Origin: Bacteroidales bacterium
GTDB lineage: Bacteria; Bacteroidota; Bacteroidia; Bacteroidales; Muribaculaceae
DNA length: 58,170 bases
Assembly: GCA_004557385.1 (NCBI GenBank)
Contig: SFEA01000010.1
Span: forward strand, 1 to 58,170
Direction: 5' to 3'
A program made the position numbers and the translations under genes. The notes beneath the pieces were generated by a model. The model saw only the letters and a list, made by a program, of their open reading frames with translations, ran no database searches and was not told the DNA's origin. Below, piece by piece: positions 51,355 through 58,170 of the stretch (positions are counted from its first letter, which is position 1; every line of letters begins with the position of its first letter).

Positions 51355-52484
51355 AGACAAAAAAATTCATATTAACCCTGACCATTGCGCTGCTGAGCAT
51401 AGCCGCCAAAGCGCAACTGTTCACTGTCACCGACAGCGTTTTGCTGTTTGCTCCGGGTGATGCCGGTTCGAAATACTATCGAATACCGGCATTATGCACC
51501 ACTGCCGAAGGCACCGTGATAGCTGCCGTCGACAAGCGTTGGACCGACGGCGGCGACCTGCCCAACAACATCGATGTGGTGACACGCCGCAGCACCGATG
51601 GCGGTAGCACATGGGAAGATGCCGTAACCGTCGACGGCGAAGGCACCGACATAGGCTCGGGCGACCCGGCGTTGGTCTACGATGCCAAACGCCGCACCGT
51701 GCTGTGTATCTTCACCCACGGCAACGGCCTGTGGCAATCAACGCCCGACAACAACGGTCACATAACGGTGGCTAAAAGCACCGACGACGGCCGCTCGTGG
51801 ATCCGTCCTGTTGACATCAACGCACAATTATATGCCGGAAAAAACAATTGGGTGACCTCGTTTGCAGGCTCGGGGCACGCCGTGCAACTGCGCAGCGGAC
51901 GCCTGATGTTTGTCATTCAGGTGCGCACCAACCTCGAGAACCCTTACGCACCACTGTCGTGCTACGCCTGCTTCAGCGACGATGGCGGCGACACCTGGCA
52001 GACATCGCTGAACGCCGCCGACACCAACGGCGACGAAGCAAAGATTGTGGAACTGAGCGACGGCACACTCATGATGAGCATTCGCGTGCGCAACAGCGGC
52101 TACCACCGAAAGTTTTCCTATTCGCACGACGGTGGCTTGACTTGGAGCACTCCGGTGGCTCACCCACAGATAATCGAACCAGCCTGCAACGGCGACGTGA
52201 TTAGCTACACACGCAAAGGCAAACGCCCCGTGCTGCTGCACACTGTGCCGTTCCACGCCTCGGTGCGATGCAATGTGAGCCTGCTGGCAAGCTACAACGA
52301 CGGTGCCACCTGGCCTTTGAGGCAAAGCATTGTGCCCACAGGCTCGGGCTACTCTTCAATCACCCAACTTGCCGACGGCTCGATTGGCTGTCTGGTGGAA
52401 TGCGACTCGCCAAAAGGCTACAAGCTATGGTATTATCGCCTAAAACCCACCGATGCCCTCACCAAAGCAGCCAACATCGAATAA
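51351..52484 (+). CDS. Exo-alpha-sialidase (GH33)
   Basis: This 377-residue exported beta-propeller cleaves terminal sialic acid. A signal peptide (1-22, AKAQ) precedes the RIP motif YYRIPAL, whose Arg binds the carboxylate. Asp-box repeats (SxDxGxTW) occur as STDGGSTW, STDDGRSW, SDDGGDTW and SHDGGLTW, with a last degenerate YNDGATW. The active-site Tyr lies near the C-terminus in the SGYSSITQLADGSIGCL region. It is translationally coupled to the sulfatase gene, pointing to stepwise removal of caps from host glycans. No sialic-acid catabolic genes are in the window. Confidence 0.92.
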   Translation: MKTKKFILTLTIALLSIAAKAQLFTVTDSVLLFAPGDAGSKYYRIPALCTTAEGTVIAAVDKRWTDGGDLPNNIDVVTRRSTDGGSTWEDAVTVDGEGTDIGSGDPALVYDAKRRTVLCIFTHGNGLWQSTPDNNGHITVAKSTDDGRSWIRPVDINAQLYAGKNNWVTSFAGSGHAVQLRSGRLMFVIQVRTNLENPYAPLSCYACFSDDGGDTWQTSLNAADTNGDEAKIVELSDGTLMMSIRVRNSGYHRKFSYSHDGGLTWSTPVAHPQIIEPACNGDVISYTRKGKRPVLLHTVPFHASVRCNVSLLASYNDGATWPLRQSIVPTGSGYSSITQLADGSIGCLVECDSPKGYKLWYYRLKPTDALTKAANIE

Positions 52485-52538
52485 ATTTAAAATTTTAATA
52501 ATAACATGTTTAATCACTCAAAAAAAACTAAAAGACTC

Positions 52539-54083
52539 ATGAAGAAATTGATTACATCATTTCTGTCGCTTGCAGCCGCATTGACAATCACGGTTCAAGC
52601 ACAATCATTGTCAAGTAACACCGGTTGGCACTGGAGCGGAAACACCATCGTAACCGACACTCCCGTGCGTCCCGAAGGTCAAAAAGACGTCATCAACCTT
52701 GCCACTCCCAAGCTCGAGGTGGTGCGCGTAGGATTTGCAGGCCTCGGCATGCGCGGTCCCGGCGCCGTTGAACGCTTCTCCTACATTCCGGGTACACACA
52801 CAGTGGCATTGTGCGACTACGAGAAAGAACGCGCCGAAAGCTGCCAGAAATACCTCACCAAGCAAGGCCTTCCACAAGCCGACATCTACAGCGGCGAATA
52901 TGGCTACGTTGAAATGTGCAAGCGCCCCGACATCGACCTCATATACATCTGCGCTGACTGGGACCATCACTTCCCTATTGCCAAATGTGCGCTCGAAAAC
53001 GGCAAGCACGTTGCCATCGAGGTGCCTTCGGCAATGAACCTCGACCAATGCTGGGAACTCATCAACCTCAGCGAAAAGAACCGCCTGCACTGCATGATTC
53101 TCGAAAACTGCTGCTACGACTGGTTTGAAATGACTGCCCTCAACATGGCTCAACACGGCGTATTTGGCGAAATAATTCGCGTGCAAGGCGCCTATATCCA
53201 CGACCTCACCCCATTCTGGGATGCTTATTGGAAAAACGGCAAGAACGACAAACTGGGCTGGCGTTTGCGATACAACCAACACAACCGCGGCGACGTTTAC
53301 GCCACTCACGGCCTTGGTCCGGTGGCTCAGGCGCTCAACATACACCGCGGTGACCGCATGACCACTCTCGTGGCTATGGACACCAAATCGGTTCACGGTG
53401 CCGAACTGGTTGAACAACGCACCGGCGAACGCTGCACCAACTTCCGCAACGGCGACCACACCACCACCCTCATTCGCACCGCAAAGGGCAAAGTGATTGA
53501 AATTCAGCACAACACCATGACCCCACAACCCTACAACCGCCTCTATCAGCTCACCGGCACCAAGGGTTTTGCCAACAAGTATCCTATCGAAGGTTATGCC
53601 GTCGACGGCAACCAACTGGTGGAAAGCGGCGTTATGCCTAAGGCCGACAACATCTCGGGCCACAGCTTCCTGCCAGAAAAGGAACGCAAAGCTCTCGAAG
53701 AAAAATACGCTTCGCCTATCCTCACAAAATATGGCAAAATGGCTAAGGAAGTGGGCGGACACGGCGGTATGGACTTCATTATGGACGCTCGTCTGGTTTA
53801 CTGCCTGCAAAACGGACTGCCTCTCGACATGGACGTTTACGACCTGGCTGAATGGTGCTGCCTTGCCGAACTCGGCTCACTGTCGATGGACAACGGCTGC
53901 GCTCCCGTTCAAGTGCCCGACTTCACCCGCGGTCACTGGGAAGACGTGGACGGTTACCGTCACGCATTCGCCTCGGCTGACGACGAAGCCGCTGCCGAAG
54001 CCGCTGCCAAGGCTGCTACTGCTAAACTGAAAGCCAGTGCCGATAAACAAAAATCAAAAAAAGCAAAGAAAGCAAAAAAATAA
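52539..54083 (+). CDS. GH109-like alpha-N-acetylgalactosaminidase (Gfo/Idh/MocA family)
   Basis: A protein of 514 residues with a signal peptide (about 1-22, VQAQ). The Rossmann domain binds NAD at VGFAGLGMRGPGAVERF (about 64-80), and the catalytic pair Tyr254 and His257 lies in GDVYATHGLGP, as in the GH109 enzyme that cleaves blood-group A N-acetylgalactosamine by an NAD-dependent redox route. The last 35 residues are an unusual Ala, Glu and Lys-rich tail ending KKAKKAKK. The start at 52539 gives the proper signal; the 11 codons upstream are leader. It follows the sialidase by 54 bp and completes the mucin-directed operon. Confidence 0.9.
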   Translation: MKKLITSFLSLAAALTITVQAQSLSSNTGWHWSGNTIVTDTPVRPEGQKDVINLATPKLEVVRVGFAGLGMRGPGAVERFSYIPGTHTVALCDYEKERAESCQKYLTKQGLPQADIYSGEYGYVEMCKRPDIDLIYICADWDHHFPIAKCALENGKHVAIEVPSAMNLDQCWELINLSEKNRLHCMILENCCYDWFEMTALNMAQHGVFGEIIRVQGAYIHDLTPFWDAYWKNGKNDKLGWRLRYNQHNRGDVYATHGLGPVAQALNIHRGDRMTTLVAMDTKSVHGAELVEQRTGERCTNFRNGDHTTTLIRTAKGKVIEIQHNTMTPQPYNRLYQLTGTKGFANKYPIEGYAVDGNQLVESGVMPKADNISGHSFLPEKERKALEEKYASPILTKYGKMAKEVGGHGGMDFIMDARLVYCLQNGLPLDMDVYDLAEWCCLAELGSLSMDNGCAPVQVPDFTRGHWEDVDGYRHAFASADDEAAAEAAAKAATAKLKASADKQKSKKAKKAKK

Positions 54084-54107
54084 GGGCTTAACACACCCAT
54101 AATGACA

Positions 54108-54171
54108 AGGGCTGCATTGTTGTTTCAGCAAAAATTCATATTTTTGAATCGCTAACAACCGGTGCAGCCCT
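54108..54171 (+). terminator. Imperfect inverted repeat after the GH109 gene
   Basis: AGGGCTGCA (54108-54116) pairs with TGCAGCCCT (54163-54171), with further TTGTT/AACAA pairing inside. No clear T tract follows, so termination is probable but not certain. Confidence 0.55.
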
Positions 54172-54213
54172 CGTTGTATGCTCTTGCACCAATAACACAA
54201 ACATATAAACACT

Positions 54214-54738
54214 ATGATTACGAACAAACACATAGCATTTGCCATTGTTGTGGTGCTGAGCGCTGCCGCCACGGCCTGCTCGAGCATCCGGCTCACAAAA
54301 GAAGAAAAAGCACAGATTGAAACTCGCCGTGCCGAATACGTTATCAATAGCATCAACAGCCAACAATTCACCATCGAAATGGACCGCGTGACACCTTATC
54401 GCGGAATCAGCCGCTCGCTCTCCTACGGCTACCTCCTCGCAGTGAAAGGCGACACCATAGTGTCGTATCTGCCTTACTTCGGGCAAGCCTATTCGTTGCC
54501 ATACGGCGGCGGAAAAGGACTGAATTTCGAGTCGACAATCACCTCGCGACGACTGATGCGCAACAACAAGAAAATGCTCACCACACTGCATCTGTTCACC
54601 ACAAACGACGAGGACACCTACCAATATATAGTGGAGATTTTCGACAACGGACGCTCGCACGTTGAAGTGCGCTCGCGCCTGCGCGAAGCAATCTCGTTTG
54701 ACGGCTACATGAATCTGCCCGACGACCTCAACCGCTAA
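54214..54738 (+). CDS. DUF4251 family lipoprotein
   Basis: A 174-residue protein with a lipoprotein signal (lipobox ATAC, Cys22). The remainder fits DUF4251, a Bacteroidales envelope family of unknown function: RRAEYVINSINSQQFTIEMDRVTPYRGISRSLSYGYLLAVKGDTIVSYLPYFGQAYSLPYGG and the C-terminal half with DTYQYIVEIFDNGRSHVEV. It stands alone between the mucin operon and the endonuclease. Membership is likely; function is unknown. Confidence 0.85.
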   Translation: MITNKHIAFAIVVVLSAAATACSSIRLTKEEKAQIETRRAEYVINSINSQQFTIEMDRVTPYRGISRSLSYGYLLAVKGDTIVSYLPYFGQAYSLPYGGGKGLNFESTITSRRLMRNNKKMLTTLHLFTTNDEDTYQYIVEIFDNGRSHVEVRSRLREAISFDGYMNLPDDLNR

Positions 54739-54818
54739 ATCACCTATTTTTTCATCATTTATAAACATCGTACAAGCGAATTTATGGGCATTTTAAACAA
54801 TTATCGCAGCAAAATTGC

Positions 54819-54826
54819 TACATTTG
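54819..54826 (+). promoter_or_regulatory. -7 element (TACATTTG) for the endonuclease gene
   Basis: It lies 60 bp before the start codon. TTTGTAGGT (54823-54831), overlapping it, has its exact complement ACCTACAAA at 54868-54876, next to the start region. Confidence 0.5.
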
Positions 54827-54886
54827 TAGGTTAAAAATATTATTGAATTAATTACAAATAAACCTATACCTACAAATTTAAGAATT

Positions 54887-56587
54887 ATGAAACAAAACTT
54901 CATAAAGGAGGCTTTTGCCACACTGTTAACCATTTGCATGGCCTCAGCCGCTTGGGCTGCAGTGCCTAACGGCTACTACACTTCGCTCAACGGCAAGAAA
55001 GGCACCGCATTGAAAAACGCCATTCACGACGTGATTCGTCCGCACACCAAACTCACTTATGCCAGCCTTTGGAATCACTTCATCGAAACCGACGCCTACC
55101 CCGAAGAGGTGAACGGCAAACTGCTGGTGTGGGACATGTATAGCGACAACAAAACAGCAAAAAAATATTACTACTACGGCGGCACAGGCGGCTTGAACCG
55201 CGAACACTCGTTCCCGAAAAGTTGGTGGGGCGGCGACCAAGTGGAAGCCTACACCGACATCAACCACCTGTATCCGTCGGATGCCACAGCCAACACTGCC
55301 AAAAACAACTTCCCGCTGGGCGAGGTGCTGAAAGCATCGTTCAACAACGGCGTGTGCAAAGTGGGCACTCCGCAATCGGGCATGGGCGGAGGCTGCCAAA
55401 GCGTGTTTGAGCCTGCCGACGAATATAAAGGCGACTTTGCCCGAACCTATTTCTATATGGCTACATGCTATCAGGACTACACCTGGAAGTACACCTATAT
55501 GCTGTCGAACAGCAGCGACCTCACCCTGTCGAAATGGGCTTACGACATGCTGCTCGACTGGGCACGCAAAGATCCTGTTAGTCAAAAAGAAATCGACCGC
55601 AACGAAGCCGTTTTCAAGATTCAAAACAACCGTAACCCGTTCATCGACAACCCCGGACTTGAAGAATACATCTGGGGTAACAAGATGGGCGATGTGTACA
55701 CCGGTGAATCGCAAACCACTGGCGACCCCGAGCTGATTTATCCCGTTGTGGGCAGCACAATCGATTTCGGCGAAATTGCCGTTGGCAAAAGCGTGAGCAT
55801 CGAAATGGTGGTGAAGGCACAAAACCTCACCAACAACTTGCGCGTGAAAATCTACGGCACCAACAAGGACCAATTCAAAAACCTCACAGTGAACAGCATT
55901 TCGCCAAGTATGGCAACAAAAGGCTTTAACGTGAAAGTGACCTACTCACCCAGCGTGATTGGCGAACACACGGCAAGAATACTGTTCTACGATGGCGGTC
56001 TGCCCGACACCGGCGTGGGCGTTGAAATCAAGGGCGTAAGCCGCGAAGTGCCCACACTTAGCGCCGTGGTGGCTTGCGATGCCAGCGACGTGAGCGACAA
56101 CGGATTCACCGCCAACTGGCAACTCTGCTCGGAGCAAGTTGACTACTACAACGTTAACCACTGCGTTTACAACGGCAGCACTCTCGTCACCGACGAAACA
56201 GTGGCTGTGCCAATCGACGACATCGAAGAAGATGCACTCACCGGCTCGGTGTACTTCGAAAACGCCAAGGTGGGCTACACCCACACCTATCGTGTGCAAG
56301 CTGCGCGACTGGGTTGCTTTGGCGACTGGAGCGAAACCATCACCCTTGTGCCCACCGCACTTGGCGCCGTTGAAGCAAACAAACCTATGCAAATTGATGC
56401 CTACGAAGGTTGCATCGTGGTGCGCTGCAGCCAAACTCACACCAATATGCTCGTGCACAACATGCAGGGACAACTGCTCTACACCGTGCCAAGCGTGAGC
56501 GACGGCGACCAGATTGCTCTGCCTATGGGTGTTTACCTCATCACCACCGACCAGTGCGTAACACCAATTAAAGCCCTCGTGAAATAA
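54887..56587 (+). CDS. Secreted endonuclease I family nuclease with T9SS-type C-terminus
   Basis: A 566-residue exported nuclease. After a signal peptide (1-25, AWAA) comes an endonuclease I domain (about 28-265) with GGLNREHSFPKSWWGG and YTDINHLYPSDATANTAKNNFPLGEV, which carry the metal and catalytic His and Asn residues. An Ig-like domain (about 280-380, VVGSTIDFGEIAVGKSV) and a fibronectin-like domain follow, and the end (MLVHNMQGQLLYTV...GVYLITT...KALVK) resembles a type A sorting domain. It would degrade extracellular DNA or RNA for nutrients. Together with the C10 proteases it indicates a functional type IX system elsewhere. Confidence 0.9.
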   Translation: MKQNFIKEAFATLLTICMASAAWAAVPNGYYTSLNGKKGTALKNAIHDVIRPHTKLTYASLWNHFIETDAYPEEVNGKLLVWDMYSDNKTAKKYYYYGGTGGLNREHSFPKSWWGGDQVEAYTDINHLYPSDATANTAKNNFPLGEVLKASFNNGVCKVGTPQSGMGGGCQSVFEPADEYKGDFARTYFYMATCYQDYTWKYTYMLSNSSDLTLSKWAYDMLLDWARKDPVSQKEIDRNEAVFKIQNNRNPFIDNPGLEEYIWGNKMGDVYTGESQTTGDPELIYPVVGSTIDFGEIAVGKSVSIEMVVKAQNLTNNLRVKIYGTNKDQFKNLTVNSISPSMATKGFNVKVTYSPSVIGEHTARILFYDGGLPDTGVGVEIKGVSREVPTLSAVVACDASDVSDNGFTANWQLCSEQVDYYNVNHCVYNGSTLVTDETVAVPIDDIEEDALTGSVYFENAKVGYTHTYRVQAARLGCFGDWSETITLVPTALGAVEANKPMQIDAYEGCIVVRCSQTHTNMLVHNMQGQLLYTVPSVSDGDQIALPMGVYLITTDQCVTPIKALVK

Positions 56588-56626
56588 TAATAAAAACTCT
56601 TTGCCCTACCACAACCCGAAGCTATT

Positions 56627-58170
56627 ATGGAACTTATAACTCACAGCTCCCTGTCGAAAACATTCAGTGCAGCCCTTGTGGGTGTAGATGCCATTCAAGT
56701 GACCATCGAAACCACATTCACACAAGGAATTGGAATATGCATTGTGGGTCTGCCCGACACTGCTGTGAAAGAGAGCAGCGAGCGCGTGAAGTCTGCCATT
56801 CGCTGCTGCGGCATTGAGTTTCCTAACGTGGAGATTGTGATTAACATGTCGCCAGCCGACGTGAAGAAAGAAGGCTCGGCTTACGACCTGCCCATTGCAA
56901 TAGGCATACTTGCCTGCTACGAGAAAATATCGGCGGAGCAACTGCCCAAATACATGATAATGGGCGAACTCATGCTCGACGGCAGCGTGCTGCCCGTGAA
57001 AGGCGTGCTGCCAATGGCTATTCTTGCCCGCAAAATGGGCTATAAAGGCTTTATCGTGCCCAGCGCAAACGCCTCAGAAGCCGCCGTCGTTAACGACCTT
57101 GATGTGATTGCCGTGGACAATCTGCAGCAAGTAATCGACTTTCTGCAAGGCAAGATTTCAATCACGCCTACTGTGGTGAACACGCGCGAAGAATTCATGA
57201 AAGCGTCGTGCCAATACCCCTTTGACATGCGCGAGGTGCGTGGACAGGACAACGTGAAACGCGCCTTCGAGGTGGCTTGCGCCGGAGGGCACAACATATT
57301 GCTCATGGGCAGTCCCGGCTCGGGCAAAACCATGCTTGCCAAGCGTTTGCCATCGATATTGCCACCCCTCACACTGCGCGAAGCCCTCGAAACAACCAAG
57401 ATACACTCGGTGGCAGGCAAACTGAAACGAGGCTCCACACTGCTCACCGTGCGCCCGTTCCGCTCGCCTCACCACACCATATCGCCGGTGGCACTCGTTG
57501 GCGGCGGCACCAACCCCACGCCGGGCGAAATAAGCCTTGCGCACAACGGTGTGCTGTTTCTTGACGAACTGCCCGAATTTAACCGAATGGTGCTGGAAGT
57601 GATGCGCCAACCGCTTGAGGACCGCGTGATAAGCATCTCACGAGCAAAATACAGTGTTGAATATCCTGCCTCGTTTATGATGGTGGCAAGCATGAACCCA
57701 TGCCCCTGCGGCTATTTCGGACACCCTACGCGCCGATGCACCTGTCAACCCGGGCAAGTGCAACGCTACATGAGCCGCATCAGCGGTCCGCTGCTCGACC
57801 GAATAGACATTCAGGTGGAAGTGCAGCCGGTGGAATTCGATGCCATGTCGTCGACCACCGACGGCGAGTCGTCGGCATCGATACGCGCCCGCGTGGTGAA
57901 GGCACGCGACATTCAAAGCCGTCGCTTTGCCGATAACCCCGAAGTGCACTGCAATGCACAGATGACCTCAGCTATGCTCCGCAAATATTGCGCCATCGAC
58001 AGCGATGGCTTGACTCACCTCAAAGAAGCCATGACGCAACTCAACATGAGTGCCCGTGCCTACGACCGCATCCTCAAGGTGGCTCGCACCATAGCCGACC
58101 TCGACGGCAGCGAAAACATCAAGCCCGAACACCTCGCCGAAGCCATCAGCTACCGCAACCTCGACCGCGG
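56627..58170 (+). CDS. comM: YifB/ComM family Mg-chelatase-like AAA+ ATPase (runs off right edge)
   Basis: The frame is open from the ATG at 56627 to the window end, giving 514 residues; the family is about 510-515 long, so only a few residues are missing. An N-terminal Lon-protease-like substrate domain (about 1-180) includes VGLPDTAVKESSERVKSAI and NMSPADVKKEGSAYDLPIA. The AAA+ core has Walker A GSPGSGKT (228-235), FRSPHHT and Walker B LFLDELPEF, followed by a zinc-like MNPCPCGYFG segment. It ends AISYRNLDRG. ComM acts as a branch-migrating helicase in natural transformation; whether this species is competent is unknown. Confidence 0.92.
   Translation, partial: MELITHSSLSKTFSAALVGVDAIQVTIETTFTQGIGICIVGLPDTAVKESSERVKSAIRCCGIEFPNVEIVINMSPADVKKEGSAYDLPIAIGILACYEKISAEQLPKYMIMGELMLDGSVLPVKGVLPMAILARKMGYKGFIVPSANASEAAVVNDLDVIAVDNLQQVIDFLQGKISITPTVVNTREEFMKASCQYPFDMREVRGQDNVKRAFEVACAGGHNILLMGSPGSGKTMLAKRLPSILPPLTLREALETTKIHSVAGKLKRGSTLLTVRPFRSPHHTISPVALVGGGTNPTPGEISLAHNGVLFLDELPEFNRMVLEVMRQPLEDRVISISRAKYSVEYPASFMMVASMNPCPCGYFGHPTRRCTCQPGQVQRYMSRISGPLLDRIDIQVEVQPVEFDAMSSTTDGESSASIRARVVKARDIQSRRFADNPEVHCNAQMTSAMLRKYCAIDSDGLTHLKEAMTQLNMSARAYDRILKVARTIADLDGSENIKPEHLAEAISYRNLDR

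Noticed and set aside
1..58170. CRISPR arrays, tRNA or rRNA genes, insertion sequences
   Set aside because: Reading both strands showed no spaced direct-repeat arrays, no cloverleaf-like T-loop sequences, no rRNA segments and no transposase genes.

Overview
The window is a stretch of bacterial chromosome from the order Bacteroidales, most like Muribaculaceae or Prevotellaceae (inference from gene content and roughly 50-55% G+C coding DNA). The pointers are: promoters of the Bacteroidetes type (TTTG, about 20 nt, TAnnTTTG); AT-rich leaders without Shine-Dalgarno sequences; C-terminal type IX secretion sorting domains; GH97, GH29, GH33 and GH109 glycosidases; a serine-type sulfatase; NUDIX-type xylose control; and DUF4251. 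No rRNA, tRNA, CRISPR array, prophage or insertion sequence was seen. Both ends cut genes: a GH3-family gene on the left and a comM/yifB ATPase on the right.

Layout. 1-5.5 kb: GH3 tail, alkaline phosphatase, GH97 glycosidase, SBF-type transporter, small membrane protein. 5.6-6.4 kb: a 54-codon ORF and an orphan promoter-terminator unit that looks like a small RNA gene. 6.4-11 kb: GH29 fucosidase, metallophosphoesterase, outer-membrane phospholipase A, C_GCAxxG_C_C protein. 11.4-19.6 kb: three tandem C10 (streptopain-like) secreted proteases and a lipoprotein. 19.7-24.5 kb: SGNH plus MBOAT acyl-transfer pair, cytidylate-kinase-like protein, lrgA-lrgB. 24.5-26.6 kb (minus): ECF sigma factor, anti-sigma factor, two Spy/CpxP-like periplasmic proteins. 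26.9-33.9 kb: amtB, then the xylose operon (NUDIX regulator, xylB, xylA, xylE). 34.1-37.1 kb (minus): exbB-exbD-tonB-like operon and pdxJ. 37.3-44 kb: nadK, YgjP-like metallopeptidase, a PfkB protein with degenerate active site, helical-repeat protein, ribH, yeiH, sdaA. 44-49.7 kb: second ECF sigma factor with a membrane partner, CBM9-like protein, two FKBP isomerases, xerD, rdgB. 49.8-58 kb: mucin-type operon sulfatase-sialidase-GH109, DUF4251 lipoprotein, secreted endonuclease I, comM.

How it fits together. Much of the window serves growth on host or dietary glycans and protein: fucosidase, sialidase, sulfatase, GH109 and GH97 release sugars, xylose enters through XylE-XylA-XylB, and the secreted proteases and nuclease degrade polymers outside the cell. 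There is no SusC/SusD pair, so the glycosidases are orphan enzymes here.

The most notable observation is regulatory. The predicted small RNA at about 6158-6271 has a canonical promoter and terminator. Its bases 6167-6200 are complementary to bases 11362-11394, nearly the whole predicted 5' leader of the first C10 protease. The duplex has 32 pairs, including 17 contiguous ones, and only two small bulges. It suggests a trans-acting RNA that controls a secreted cysteine protease. Other leads are three TTATTGT-N7-ACAATAA-type palindromes before the xylose regulator, a probable PfkB pseudokinase, a nested inverted repeat beside xerD, and the three-protease array itself.
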